A stretch of DNA of 64,000 nt from Nocardia aurantia (GTDB taxonomy: Bacteria > Actinomycetota > Actinomycetes > Mycobacteriales > Mycobacteriaceae). How positions within the stretch are numbered: the first letter of the stretch is position 1; the number at the start of each line of letters is the position of its first letter. The position numbers were made by a program, and so were the translations under genes. Positions 36,817 through 45,077 of this stretch are shown here, in pieces. The stretch is from NCBI RefSeq assembly GCF_009604425.1, contig NZ_WEGI01000002.1, positions 434,001 through 498,000 on the forward strand. The letters run 5' to 3'. The notes below the pieces were generated by a model, which worked only from the letters and a program-made list of their open reading frames with translations, did no database searches and was not told where the DNA came from.

Positions 36817-38724
36817 CTACATGCCCTGTAGGACAAGCTGTTTCACCGGTTCCGTGGAGGGCGGGATGCGGTCACGTTGCAACACCCAGGAGGCGATGTT
36901 GTGGAACAGCGGCGCCGCCGACTGACCGCCGCTGCCGTCGGAGCTGCGGATCGGCGCGTCGAGCATGATGCCGACCACGTAGCGCGGCTCGTCGGCCGGT
37001 GCGATGCCCGCGAACGTGATCCAGTACCGATCGTTGGAGTAGCACTTGCAGTGCTGATCGATCTGCTGCGCGGTCCCGGTCTTCCCGGCGATCTGATAGC
37101 CCTCCACGGCTCCCGACGGACCGGTGCCCTGCTGGTATCCCATCGGATCGCGTTGCACCACCGCCTCGAACATCTGCCGCAGGGTGCGCGCGGTGTCCAC
37201 GCCGACCACCCGGGTGCCCGGCGGCGCCGGTTCCTCGGTGCGGGTGCCGTCCGGCCCGACCCGCGCCCGCACGATGCGCGGGGGCACCCGCACGCCGTCG
37301 TTGGCGATCGCCTGGTACATGCCGGTCATCTGCAGCAGGGTCATCGAAAGGCCCTGGCCGATGGGCAGGTTGGCGAAGGTGGAGCCGGACCACTGGTCGC
37401 GCGCGGGCACGATGCCGGCGCTCTCGCCGGGCAGGCCGACCCCGGTGCGCTGGCCGAGCCCGAACCGCTTGAGCATGTCGGCGTAGCGGTCCTCACGGAC
37501 GCGTTGCGCCAGCATCAGCGTGCCGACGTTGGACGACTTGCCGAAGATGCCCGTGGTGGTGAACGGCGTGACCCCGTGCTGCCAGGCGTCGGCGACGGTG
37601 ACGCCGCCCATATCGATGCTGCCGGGCACCTCGAACACCTCGTCGGGGGTAGTGAGCCCGTACTCGATGGCGGCGGCCGCGGTCACGATCTTGTTCACCG
37701 AACCGGGTTCGAAACCGTCGGTCACCGCGGGGTTGCCCATATTCGTCGAACCCCAGTACTGCGCGTTCAGGCTCGGATTGAACGTGCTGTCGTTGGCCAT
37801 CGCGAGCACCTGCCCGGTGTGCGCGTCGAGCACGACCGCCGACGCGTCCTGCGCGCCGGACATCTCCTTGGCCTGCTGGATCTGCTGCTGCACGTAGTAC
37901 TGCAGGTCCGAGTCGAGGGTCAGTTCCACGCCGTTGCCGTTGACCGCGGGCTGCCGATCGCGCTCGCTGCCGGGGATGATCGCGCCGTCGGAACCCTGGT
38001 CGTAGGTGTGCGACCCGTCGGTGCCGGCCAGCACCGCGTCCAGCGACGACTCCAGGCCGATCTGCCCGTGGCCGTCCCAGCCGGTGGCGCCGAGCACGTT
38101 CGCGGCCAGTGATCCGCCGGGATAGATGCGGGTGTCCTGCCGGTCGCCACCCACCTCCGAGAACTGGTCGGTGATCTCGGTCGCCACGCGCGCGTCGACG
38201 TTGCGGGCCAGATAGGTGAAGGTGTCGTCGCCGCGCATCTTCGCCAGCAGATCGTTCTCCGACGGGCCGTCCGGGCCCAGCCGCTGCCGGATGCCCTTCG
38301 CGATCGCCTGCAGCCGCTGGTCCGGTTCGGGGGCCTTGGAATTCTTCGCGTGCGCGGCGGCCAGCTGTTTGCGGACCGTGACCGGCTGGAAGGTCAGCGA
38401 TTTCGTGGTGATGGTGAACGCGAGCGACTTGCCGTACCGATCCGTGATCGGCCCGCGCAACGCGTAGTCGGGAGTGTTGACGATGCGCTGGCTGGCGGCC
38501 TCCGCCGACAGCTTCGGCGCCGACACCGTCTGGATCCAGAGCAGCTGCACCGCGACCATCAGCAGTGCGATCAGCATGATGATGCGGCCCACTCCGAACC
38601 GGAGCCGCAGCGAGGAATCAGCTGCGGCTCCGGATCGGGAGGTGGACTTGCGCGGCCGGCCCGGCCGCGGCACCCGAGCCGGAGCCCGGCCGCGGGGCTG
38701 CTGGGCCCGGCCGCCCGGACTCAT
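36817..38724 (-). CDS. pbpB: Septal transpeptidase PbpB (FtsI)
   Basis: Class B penicillin-binding protein that cross-links septal peptidoglycan. 635 residues: basic cytoplasmic tail, one membrane helix (about 47-67), pedestal domain with the RGPITDRYGK motif, then the transpeptidase with Ser342-x-x-Lys345 (EPGSVNKIV), Ser397-Ser-Asn399 and KTG at 548-550. A Cys pair (HCKCYS) follows the KTG. ATG overlaps the ftsL stop by 4 bp. Confidence 0.98.
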   Translation of the reverse strand: MSPGGRAQQPRGRAPARVPRPGRPRKSTSRSGAAADSSLRLRFGVGRIIMLIALLMVAVQLLWIQTVSAPKLSAEAASQRIVNTPDYALRGPITDRYGKSLAFTITTKSLTFQPVTVRKQLAAAHAKNSKAPEPDQRLQAIAKGIRQRLGPDGPSENDLLAKMRGDDTFTYLARNVDARVATEITDQFSEVGGDRQDTRIYPGGSLAANVLGATGWDGHGQIGLESSLDAVLAGTDGSHTYDQGSDGAIIPGSERDRQPAVNGNGVELTLDSDLQYYVQQQIQQAKEMSGAQDASAVVLDAHTGQVLAMANDSTFNPSLNAQYWGSTNMGNPAVTDGFEPGSVNKIVTAAAAIEYGLTTPDEVFEVPGSIDMGGVTVADAWQHGVTPFTTTGIFGKSSNVGTLMLAQRVREDRYADMLKRFGLGQRTGVGLPGESAGIVPARDQWSGSTFANLPIGQGLSMTLLQMTGMYQAIANDGVRVPPRIVRARVGPDGTRTEEPAPPGTRVVGVDTARTLRQMFEAVVQRDPMGYQQGTGPSGAVEGYQIAGKTGTAQQIDQHCKCYSNDRYWITFAGIAPADEPRYVVGIMLDAPIRSSDGSGGQSAAPLFHNIASWVLQRDRIPPSTEPVKQLVLQGM

Positions 38725-39602
38725 CGAACGGCCCCGGCGGCTGCCGGCGCCGTCACCAGCTGGTTCGGGATCACCTGGCCGGGCACCGCCTGCGCCGCCT
38801 GCGGGGCCACCGCGTGCGCGGCGGGCGAGGCGACGGCGTTGGGCGCCGCCGGCACCCCCGCCGTCGGGGCCGCCTGGACGCTGGTGGACGCCCGCGGCGG
38901 GCTGACCGGGACGACCCGTTCGCCCTGTGCCTGGGCCAGTTTCGGCGGCGGCGCGGTCGGCGCGGTCGGCGACACGTTCAGCGGCGGCACCGGGCCACCC
39001 TGCTGCGGGGTCTCCTTGCCGATCACGGTGACGCTGCCGTCCGGCGCCACCACGAGGCGCACCGGATCCTTGGCCGGGATCATGCCCAGTTCGCGGGCGC
39101 GGTCGGCCAGCGCGGGGGCCGAATCGTCCTTGGCCACCTCGCGTTGCAGCGCCGCCTGCTCGTCGGCGAGCTCGCGGTTGGTGCGGCGGGCGTCACCGAG
39201 CTGGTAGCTGTCCTCGGCGGCCCGGGTGGTCAGCAGCAGCGTCGCGGCCAGGCCGCAGCCGAGCATGGCGAGGATCGCGGTCACGAACGGGATCCGGCCC
39301 GACATCACCGAACCGGTCCGGGCGGGCAACGGGGGCAGTTTCTCCCGCCGCGTCGTGCGGTTCTGCCGCTTGGCGTAGGCCCGTTCGGCCGCACCGGACT
39401 TCTCCCGGTCGGCCGCCACGCGCCGCGGGCCCACCGGCGGCTGGTCCGGTATCGCCGGCAATCCGGTCACCGGCTTGCCCGCCGGTTTCGGCAGCGCCGG
39501 ATGCGGTGCCTGCTGCGCTGATTGACCCGAAGCCTGCTGCGCGGTCTGTTTCGATGCCGCAGTTCGCCGCTTCGGTGCGTCCACCCGTGTCCGCACGCTC
39601 AT
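38721..39602 (-). CDS. ftsL: FtsL-like divisome protein
   Basis: Bitopic partner of FtsQ and the FtsW-PbpB complex. 293 residues, much longer than E. coli FtsL: a basic Pro/Gln-rich cytoplasmic part (1-100), one membrane helix (about 104-126), a coiled coil (129-158) with the family's [17 protein letters not shown] segment after it, and an Ala/Pro/Val-rich C-terminus. Position between rsmH and pbpB, with 4-bp overlaps on both sides, supports the call. Confidence 0.9.
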   Translation of the reverse strand: MSVRTRVDAPKRRTAASKQTAQQASGQSAQQAPHPALPKPAGKPVTGLPAIPDQPPVGPRRVAADREKSGAAERAYAKRQNRTTRREKLPPLPARTGSVMSGRIPFVTAILAMLGCGLAATLLLTTRAAEDSYQLGDARRTNRELADEQAALQREVAKDDSAPALADRARELGMIPAKDPVRLVVAPDGSVTVIGKETPQQGGPVPPLNVSPTAPTAPPPKLAQAQGERVVPVSPPRASTSVQAAPTAGVPAAPNAVASPAAHAVAPQAAQAVPGQVIPNQLVTAPAAAGAVR

Positions 39603-40615
39603 CGTCTCGCCTCCCCTGACCTGTTCGGATGACTGTCGCCCCGATCCGTGCCGTCCGCGATCCGTTCCACCGCGCGCATCCGGACCGGTGCGGCGCGCGG
39701 GTTCTCCTCGATCTCGTCCGGCGTGGCTTTCTCCGCGCCTCGGGTCAGCGTCCGGAACACCGGGCCCATGCCGGGAAGTTCCATCGGCAGATCGACCGGG
39801 GTCCGTGAGGCGGACTCCTGCGCGAAAAGCTGCTTGACCAGCTTGTCCTCCAGGGACTGATACGACATGACGACGATCCGCCCGCCGATCTCCAGTGCGT
39901 CCAGGGCCGCCGGCAGGGCGGCCTCGAGGGATTCCAGCTCCCGGTTGACCTCGATGCGCAGCGCCTGGAAGGTGCGCTTCGCCGGATGGCCACCGGTCCG
40001 GCGGGTGGCCGCCGGGATCGCGTCGTAGAGCAGTTCGACCAACTGCGCGCTGGTGGTGAACGGCTGCCGGTCCCGGCGCTTCACGACCTCGGACGCGATC
40101 CGCCCGGCGAATCGCTCCTCGCCGTAGACCTTCAGCACCCTGGCCAGATCGCCGTGGGTGTAGGTGTTGAGCACGTCCGCGGCGGTGGGGCCGGTGCTGG
40201 GATCCATCCGCATGTCCAGCGGCGCGTCGACCGAATAGGCGAAACCACGATCGGCCTCGTCCAGTTGCATCGACGACACACCGAGATCCATCAGGACCGC
40301 GCGCACCGAGCGCCGGTCCGGCAGCCCGGCCTGCGCCAGCGCGGCGGGGATGCCGTCGTATCGGGTGTGCACCAGGGTGATCCGGTCCGCGAACGGGTGC
40401 AGCCGGTCCGCGGCGAGGCGCAGTGCCTCGGTGTCGCGGTCCAGGCCGATCAGCCGGATCTCCGGATAGGTCCGCAGGAAATGCTCGGCGTGCCCGCCCA
40501 GGCCGAGCGTGGCATCGATCAGGGCGCCGCCGGATTCCAGTGCGGGACCGAGGATTTCATCGGCTCGGCGGAGCAGCACCGGAACATGGCGGGAGCTGGT
40601 GTTCTCACGGTTCAC
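39599..40615 (-). CDS. rsmH: 16S rRNA m4C1402 methyltransferase RsmH
   Basis: SAM-dependent N4-methylation of C1402 in the ribosomal P site. 338 residues from a GTG at 40615, chosen because GGGAGG precedes it and the family start [13 protein letters not shown] follows at once. SAM motif [14 protein letters not shown], then [20 protein letters not shown] and the late [14 protein letters not shown]. The stop overlaps ftsL by 4 bp; mraZ lies 150 bp upstream. Confidence 0.97.
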   Translation of the reverse strand: MNRENTSSRHVPVLLRRADEILGPALESGGALIDATLGLGGHAEHFLRTYPEIRLIGLDRDTEALRLAADRLHPFADRITLVHTRYDGIPAALAQAGLPDRRSVRAVLMDLGVSSMQLDEADRGFAYSVDAPLDMRMDPSTGPTAADVLNTYTHGDLARVLKVYGEERFAGRIASEVVKRRDRQPFTTSAQLVELLYDAIPAATRRTGGHPAKRTFQALRIEVNRELESLEAALPAALDALEIGGRIVVMSYQSLEDKLVKQLFAQESASRTPVDLPMELPGMGPVFRTLTRGAEKATPDEIEENPRAAPVRMRAVERIADGTDRGDSHPNRSGEARR

Positions 40616-40765
40616 CTCGACCTCCCGGGATCCTGCCTCACGATGGTGCGCGCGTCGGTGACCGATGCCCCCTGGTCTCTGACCGAGCGACGGCACCTGG
40701 CGTTGGGGAAGTACGTCAGGGTCCGCCGTCGGGCAGAGGCCGCAGGGCACCCGCCTCGCGCGGGG

Positions 40766-41197
40766 CTAGAAGATTCCGCCCAGCGACTCGTCTCTGGCCT
40801 GCGAGTAGTCCTCCTCGTGCTCAGCGAGGTAGGACTCCCACGCCTGTTTGTCCCAAATCTCGAGGAAGTCGACCGAGCCGATCACCACGCAATCCTTCGA
40901 GAGGTTCGCGTAGCGACGGTGTTCCGCCGACAACATGATCCGGCCCTGCGCATCCGGACGCTGCTCGTCCGTGGAGGCCGCGAGTGCCCGGACGAACGCC
41001 CGCGCCTGCGGATTGCTTCGCGACGCCTCGGCGGCCCGCCGCGCCAGCGCGGTGAACTCGTCCTTCGGGTACACGGCAAGGCTGTGGTCCTGGCCCTTCG
41101 TGACCATCAACCCTCCTGCCAGCTCGTCGCGAAACTTCGCAGGCAACGTCAGTCGCCCTTTGTCGTCCAGGCGAGGCATGTAGGTACCGAGAAACAC
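40766..41197 (-). CDS. mraZ: Transcriptional regulator MraZ
   Basis: Head gene of the division cluster and its own regulator. 143 residues, GTG start with GGGAGGTG at good spacing. Two SpoVT/AbrB-like halves, each with a D-x-x-G-R motif (DDKGRLTLP at 11-19 and DAQGRIMLS at 82-90), which form the ring-shaped DNA-binding protein. Boxes matching the known MraZ site lie in its promoter. Confidence 0.98.
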   Translation of the reverse strand: MFLGTYMPRLDDKGRLTLPAKFRDELAGGLMVTKGQDHSLAVYPKDEFTALARRAAEASRSNPQARAFVRALAASTDEQRPDAQGRIMLSAEHRRYANLSKDCVVIGSVDFLEIWDKQAWESYLAEHEEDYSQARDESLGGIF

Positions 41198-41253
41198 GTC
41201 TCGACACCTCCCGCTCGATCACCTCGGCCTGGTCGGTCTTCGTCAGTGCGGGC

Positions 41254-41284
41254 TCCACATTACCCCACTTTCCCCCACTTTCAA
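41254..41284 (-). promoter_or_regulatory. mraZ promoter with MraZ boxes
   Basis: On the minus strand TTGAAA (41284-41279) and TAATGT (41262-41257) form a -35/-10 pair with a 16-bp spacer. The spacer and -10 contain direct repeats AAAGTGGGGG, AAAGTGGGGT and AATGTGGAG with a 10-bp period, which is the known MraZ recognition pattern (GTGGG at 10-bp spacing). RNA would start near 41250, leaving a 50-nt leader. Confidence 0.88.
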
Positions 41285-41508
41285 TCGAAAGCGTCCCCGA
41301 TCCGGACCTCGGCGCAACGAATCTCGCAGGTCATGTCAGCTATCACCGGGGTGGGGAGGTTTCTGCGAGTTCCCGCGACACGCGGCCACGACACGGCCGT
41401 GGCCCCGACAACCAGCAGCAATCCCCCGGCTGGATGGCCGGTGGTGGGGCGTGGTGGGGGGTGGTGGCGCGAGAGCCGGCGGGGCCGAGGAGTGGCCGGA
41501 TACACAAA
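41285..41508. other. Gene-free stretch upstream of the mraZ promoter
   Basis: With the adjacent leader and terminator this makes a 426-bp gap. No gene is visible; small frames here are on the wrong codon pattern. A G-rich run on the plus strand (GGTGGTGGGGCGTGGTGGGG and onwards, about 41432-41470) could fold as a G-quadruplex. Confidence 0.55.
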
Positions 41509-41541
41509 AGCGACACGCCGTGCATCGCACGGCGTGTCGCT
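41509..41541 (-). terminator. Intrinsic terminator of the DUF3040 gene
   Basis: Perfect 15-bp stem, AGCGACACGCCGTGC / GCACGGCGTGTCGCT, 3-nt loop, followed on the minus strand by TTTTGTGTA. It lies about 85 bp past the DUF3040 stop and ahead of the mraZ promoter, isolating the division cluster. Confidence 0.9.
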
Positions 41542-41623
41542 GTGGTCTCGCTAGTTCCGGTGGTGTCGCGGCGCTGTCCGTCGCGGCTCCCCTCCGGGCC
41601 CGGGCCGGAGCCCGGGCGTGGAT

Positions 41624-42043
41624 TCAGTTGTCCTGTTCGAAGCGGCGGCGGAAGCGGTCCTCCATGCGGGCGGAGAATCCGCCCGACTTGCGCTGCTTGC
41701 CGCGGCCGCCGGCGGGACCCGTGCCGGGTTGTGCGTCACCGCCGCGACGGCCGACGCCCGGGATACCCGAGCCGCCCATCAACAGCAGCACGCCCGCACC
41801 GAACATCACGATGAACCCGAGCAGGCTGATCACGGGAAAGCCGCCCGGCTTGACGGGCAGGGCGATTCCCGCGACGAGTAGGACCAGGCCGAGGACGAAG
41901 AGCGCGGCCGCCTGAAGTCTGCGTCTACCGGTGGCCGAACGGAGCCGCCCGCCTCGGACGGTGGATGCGAACTTGGGGTCCTCAGCATAGAGCGCGCTCT
42001 CGATTTGTTCGAGCATGCGCTGCTCGTGCTCGGAGAGTGGCAC
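41624..42043 (-). CDS. DUF3040 membrane protein
   Basis: 139 residues with the family start MPLSEHEQRMLEQIESALYA followed by DPKFA, two membrane helices (about 43-63 and 69-90) and a basic Gly/Arg-rich tail (RKSGGFSARMEDRFRRRFEQ). Orthologous in position and pattern to Rv2169c. Function unknown. Carries its own strong terminator, so it is a separate unit from mraZ. Confidence 0.93.
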   Translation of the reverse strand: MPLSEHEQRMLEQIESALYAEDPKFASTVRGGRLRSATGRRRLQAAALFVLGLVLLVAGIALPVKPGGFPVISLLGFIVMFGAGVLLLMGGSGIPGVGRRGGDAQPGTGPAGGRGKQRKSGGFSARMEDRFRRRFEQDN

Positions 42044-42089
42044 GGTACCTCCCCCGGCACTAGGTAGTGGTTGTCGTCTCCGGGTAGAC

Positions 42090-42120
42090 GACAGATAGCC
42101 GACCTTGGCGGCTATCTGTC
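42090..42120 (-). terminator. Hairpin between HEPN and DUF3040 genes
   Basis: Perfect 12-bp inverted repeat GACAGATAGCCG / CGGCTATCTGTC with a 7-nt loop, about 50 bp past the HEPN gene stop and 47 bp ahead of the DUF3040 start. No T-run; terminator or leader structure. Confidence 0.6.
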
Positions 42121-42168
42121 ACCAATGATACGAGTTCGATCAGTGCGCTACCACCTAGTCTCACATCT

Positions 42169-42609
42169 TCAAGCGGTACCGTCCCCAACCCATTCCGCGG
42201 CGGGTCGCAAACGGGCGGCCGCATTGATCAGATCTGCCACGTCGTGCAGGAAGGCGCCGACCCGCGAGGCGAACTCATCGGCACGTGCCGTGTCCACCGG
42301 TCTGTCCAGTCCCGCTTCCAGCGCGGCCCTGGTCTCGGAGTGGGAACTGAAGTAATCCGCCCACATCACGAATTCCGGGGCCGCCTGCTGCATCAGCACC
42401 CAGGCGTTCCGCGACCTGGCCCGGGGCGCGCGATCGGCCCCCGTGAGCGCGAGCACCGCACCCGCGCCGCGCAGTGCGGCGAGATACGCGGTGCGGAAAC
42501 GCTCCCGGGGGTCGGGCTCGCCCCCGGCCTGAAGCAGCAGCCCGTCCGCACGATCCAGTAACCCGCCTGCGCGCCCGGAGAAAGCCGGGCGCTCCACTCG
42601 ACCTGCCAT
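42169..42609 (-). CDS. SAV_6107-family HEPN domain protein
   Basis: 146 residues from the ATG at 42609, which follows GGAGGAACGGCA at ideal spacing. All-helical, with LLDRADGLLLQAGGEPDP near the front and TAYLAALRGAGAVLALTG in the second helix pair, as in the actinobacterial SAV_6107 HEPN family. HEPN domains often bind nucleotides or cleave RNA; the R-x4-6-H motif of the RNases is not evident here, so no activity is claimed. Divergent from the GNAT gene. Confidence 0.85.
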   Translation of the reverse strand: MAGRVERPAFSGRAGGLLDRADGLLLQAGGEPDPRERFRTAYLAALRGAGAVLALTGADRAPRARSRNAWVLMQQAAPEFVMWADYFSSHSETRAALEAGLDRPVDTARADEFASRVGAFLHDVADLINAAARLRPAAEWVGDGTA

Positions 42610-42849
42610 TGCCGTTCCTCCAGCCCATCTCATGCCTGCGGCCCCGCGACCCCACCGTGCCAGGGCTTTTCCCGGCGTGTCCGGCGAGCGCGAACCCGGA
42701 TGAGGCCGCATCACCGCCGGCGGATCAAACCGACCGCACGGGCACGCAGTGGACATCCAAGGGACCGAACAGGCATTCGAATGTTCGACAGGTGTGAATA
42801 TAGAGTCGACCACCGACAAACTCGGATCACGAGAGCCGCGCCGACCCCT

Positions 42850-43476
42850 ATGACCGCCGCCAGACCCCGCTCCACCCCAGCCCCCGTCGTCGTCGACCTG
42901 TCCGTCGCGGCGCTACGAGCGCGGCTGCACGACGCGCTGTCGATCTACGTCGCGGCCATGGACTATCCGCGCGGCACCGAATACCACCGCGCGCCGATGT
43001 GGACCGAGCACACCACGCGCCCCGGCTGGCAGGCCGTCGGCGCGGTGATCCCGGACGACAGCGGCACCGTCGACCTGCGCACCTCGCCGCTGATCGCGAT
43101 CGCCTACGGCTACCACGGCGCCCCGCACCAGTGGTGGCATCAGCAGGTGCACAACGGGATGCGCCGCAGCGGCTGGCCCGAATACGCCATCCGCGAACTG
43201 CTCTCGGACTACTTCGAACTCACCGAACTCCACGTGCATCCCGCCGCACAGGGTCTCGGGATCGGGGAGAACCTGCTGATGCGACTGCTGCGCGACCGGC
43301 CCGAGCGGGCGGCGCTGCTGTCCACCCCCGAGGTCGATCGGGAGGACAACCGGGCCTGGCGGCTGTACCGCCGGCAGGGATTCACCGACGTGGTGCGGCA
43401 TTTCGTCTTCGCGGGCGACACCCGCCGGTTCGCGGTGCTCGGCCGGCGGCTGCCGTTGGAAGACCCGCCGCAGTGA
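42850..43476 (+). CDS. GNAT acetyltransferase, Rv2170-like
   Basis: 208 residues. The acetyl-CoA site is LTELHVHPAAQGLGIGENLL with the Q-x-x-G-x-G signature, and RLYRRQGFTDVVRHF is the last motif. The N-terminal third (about 50-115, AYGYHGAPHQWWHQQV) is specific to this subfamily. Same position as Rv2170, for which protein acetylation has been reported. Its stop overlaps the crtO start (GTGA), an unexpected coupling to a carotenoid gene. Confidence 0.92.
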   Translation: MTAARPRSTPAPVVVDLSVAALRARLHDALSIYVAAMDYPRGTEYHRAPMWTEHTTRPGWQAVGAVIPDDSGTVDLRTSPLIAIAYGYHGAPHQWWHQQVHNGMRRSGWPEYAIRELLSDYFELTELHVHPAAQGLGIGENLLMRLLRDRPERAALLSTPEVDREDNRAWRLYRRQGFTDVVRHFVFAGDTRRFAVLGRRLPLEDPPQ

Positions 43477-45077
43477 CGATCCTGATCGTCGGCTCCGGGC
43501 ACAACGCCCTGGTGGCCGCGTGCTATCTGGCCCGCGCCGGGCAGCCGGTGGAGGTGCTGGAACGCGACGAGGTGCTCGGCGGCGCGGTGTCCACGGTCGC
43601 GCGGTTCCCCGGGCATCTGGTCGACCGCGGCTCCTCGGCGCACATCATGATCCGGCACACCGGGATCGTCGAGGAGCTGGAACTCGAGCGCCACGGCCTG
43701 CGCTATCTCGATTGCGACCCCTGGGGTTTCGCGCCCGCGCCGCCGGGCTCGCATCAGCCGCCGATCGTCTTCCATCGCGACCTGGACCGCACCTGCGCCT
43801 CGATCGAGGCCGCGTGCGGATCTCGCGATGCCGACGCCTACCGCCGCTTCGTCAGGGTGTGGGCGCCGCGCGCGGAACGGGTCATGCGCGCGTTCGCCGG
43901 CGCACCCGGGCCCGGGCGTTTCCTCCGGGCGTTCTGGGGGCTGGACATGAACGGGACCGGCGGCGGTCGCCCGAGCGCCGCCGCCGGTAGCGCGCTGTCG
44001 CGCGACTTCCTGCAACCCGGGGACGCGCTGCTGGACCAGCTGTTCACCGACGAGCGGTTGAAGGCGGCGCTGGCCTGGTTCGGCGCCCAGTCCGGGCCGC
44101 CGATGTCCGAACCCGGGACCGCGTCGATGGTCGGCTTCGCCGCCGCGATGCACACGCTGCCGCCCGGACGCGCGGTCGGTGGCAGCGGCGCGCTGACCAC
44201 CGCGCTGGTGTCGCGGCTGCGCGCCGACGGCGGGACGGTCACCGCCGGTGACGCGGTCACCGAACTGCGGCGCGCCGGTGGCGGCTGGCGGGTGCGCACC
44301 GCGTCCGGCCGGGACCTCGCCGCCGATACCGTGATCGCGGGCACCCACATCCTGACCACCCTGGATCTGTTGCGGCGCGGCGGTTTCGACCCCGGCGTGG
44401 TCGAGGACTGGCGACGGCGGATCCGGGTCGGGCCGGGTCTCGGCATGGTGGTCCGCGCGGCCACCAGCGACCTGCCGCACTATCCCGGCGCCACCGCCGC
44501 CGAATCCGCGCACGGGCTGCAGTTGCTCGCGACCGATCGGCAGCAGCTGCGGCTGGCCCACGGCGCCGCGCTGGCGGGCTGCCTGCCGCCGCGCCCGGTG
44601 GTGCTGGCGATGAGTTTCAGCGCCCTCGACCCCTCGATCGCGCCGGCGGGACAGCATCAGCTGTCGCTGTGGTCGCAGTGGCATCCCTATCGGCTCGCCG
44701 ACGGGAGTACATGGTCCGACCACGCCGAGCGCGAGGCCGACCGGATCATCGCCGAGGTCGATTCGGCCGCACCGGGTTTCGCCGGCACCGTGCTCGACCG
44801 GTACGTGCAGACCCCCGCCGAGCTGGAACGCGAACTGGGCCTGCACGGCGGCAACGTGATGCACCTGGAGATGTCGCTGGACCAGATGTTCTTCTGGCGG
44901 CCGCTGCCCGAACTCGCCGGTCAGCGGGTGCCGGGCGCCCCCGGGCTCTACCTGACCGGCGCCTCCACCCATCCGGGCGGCGGCGTCTCCGGCGCCAGCG
45001 GCCGGACCGCCGCTCGCCTGGTCCTCCGCGACCGCACCCGCCGCACCCTGCTCTCCCGCCTGTCCCGCCGCCGATGA
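43473..45077 (+). CDS. crtO: CrtO-type carotenoid ketolase
   Basis: FAD-dependent member of the CrtI/CrtO family. 534 residues from a GTG overlapping the GNAT stop. The dinucleotide-binding start ILIVGSGHNALVAACYLARA is at 3-22; FGAQSGPPMSEPGTASMVGF, LPPGRAVGGSGAL and the C-terminal LTGASTHPGGGVSGASGR are shared with the Rhodococcus erythropolis CrtO ketolase as I recall it. Expected role: 4-keto group on a beta-ionone ring. It needs a cyclised substrate, and no cyclase is in this window. Its stop overlaps the cruF start. Confidence 0.85.
   Translation: MTILIVGSGHNALVAACYLARAGQPVEVLERDEVLGGAVSTVARFPGHLVDRGSSAHIMIRHTGIVEELELERHGLRYLDCDPWGFAPAPPGSHQPPIVFHRDLDRTCASIEAACGSRDADAYRRFVRVWAPRAERVMRAFAGAPGPGRFLRAFWGLDMNGTGGGRPSAAAGSALSRDFLQPGDALLDQLFTDERLKAALAWFGAQSGPPMSEPGTASMVGFAAAMHTLPPGRAVGGSGALTTALVSRLRADGGTVTAGDAVTELRRAGGGWRVRTASGRDLAADTVIAGTHILTTLDLLRRGGFDPGVVEDWRRRIRVGPGLGMVVRAATSDLPHYPGATAAESAHGLQLLATDRQQLRLAHGAALAGCLPPRPVVLAMSFSALDPSIAPAGQHQLSLWSQWHPYRLADGSTWSDHAEREADRIIAEVDSAAPGFAGTVLDRYVQTPAELERELGLHGGNVMHLEMSLDQMFFWRPLPELAGQRVPGAPGLYLTGASTHPGGGVSGASGRTAARLVLRDRTRRTLLSRLSRRR

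Noticed and set aside
42999..43472. N-terminal extension of the crtO frame through the GNAT gene
   Set aside because: The extension reads the GNAT gene in the wrong frame; the FAD-binding motif starts right after the GTG at 43473.
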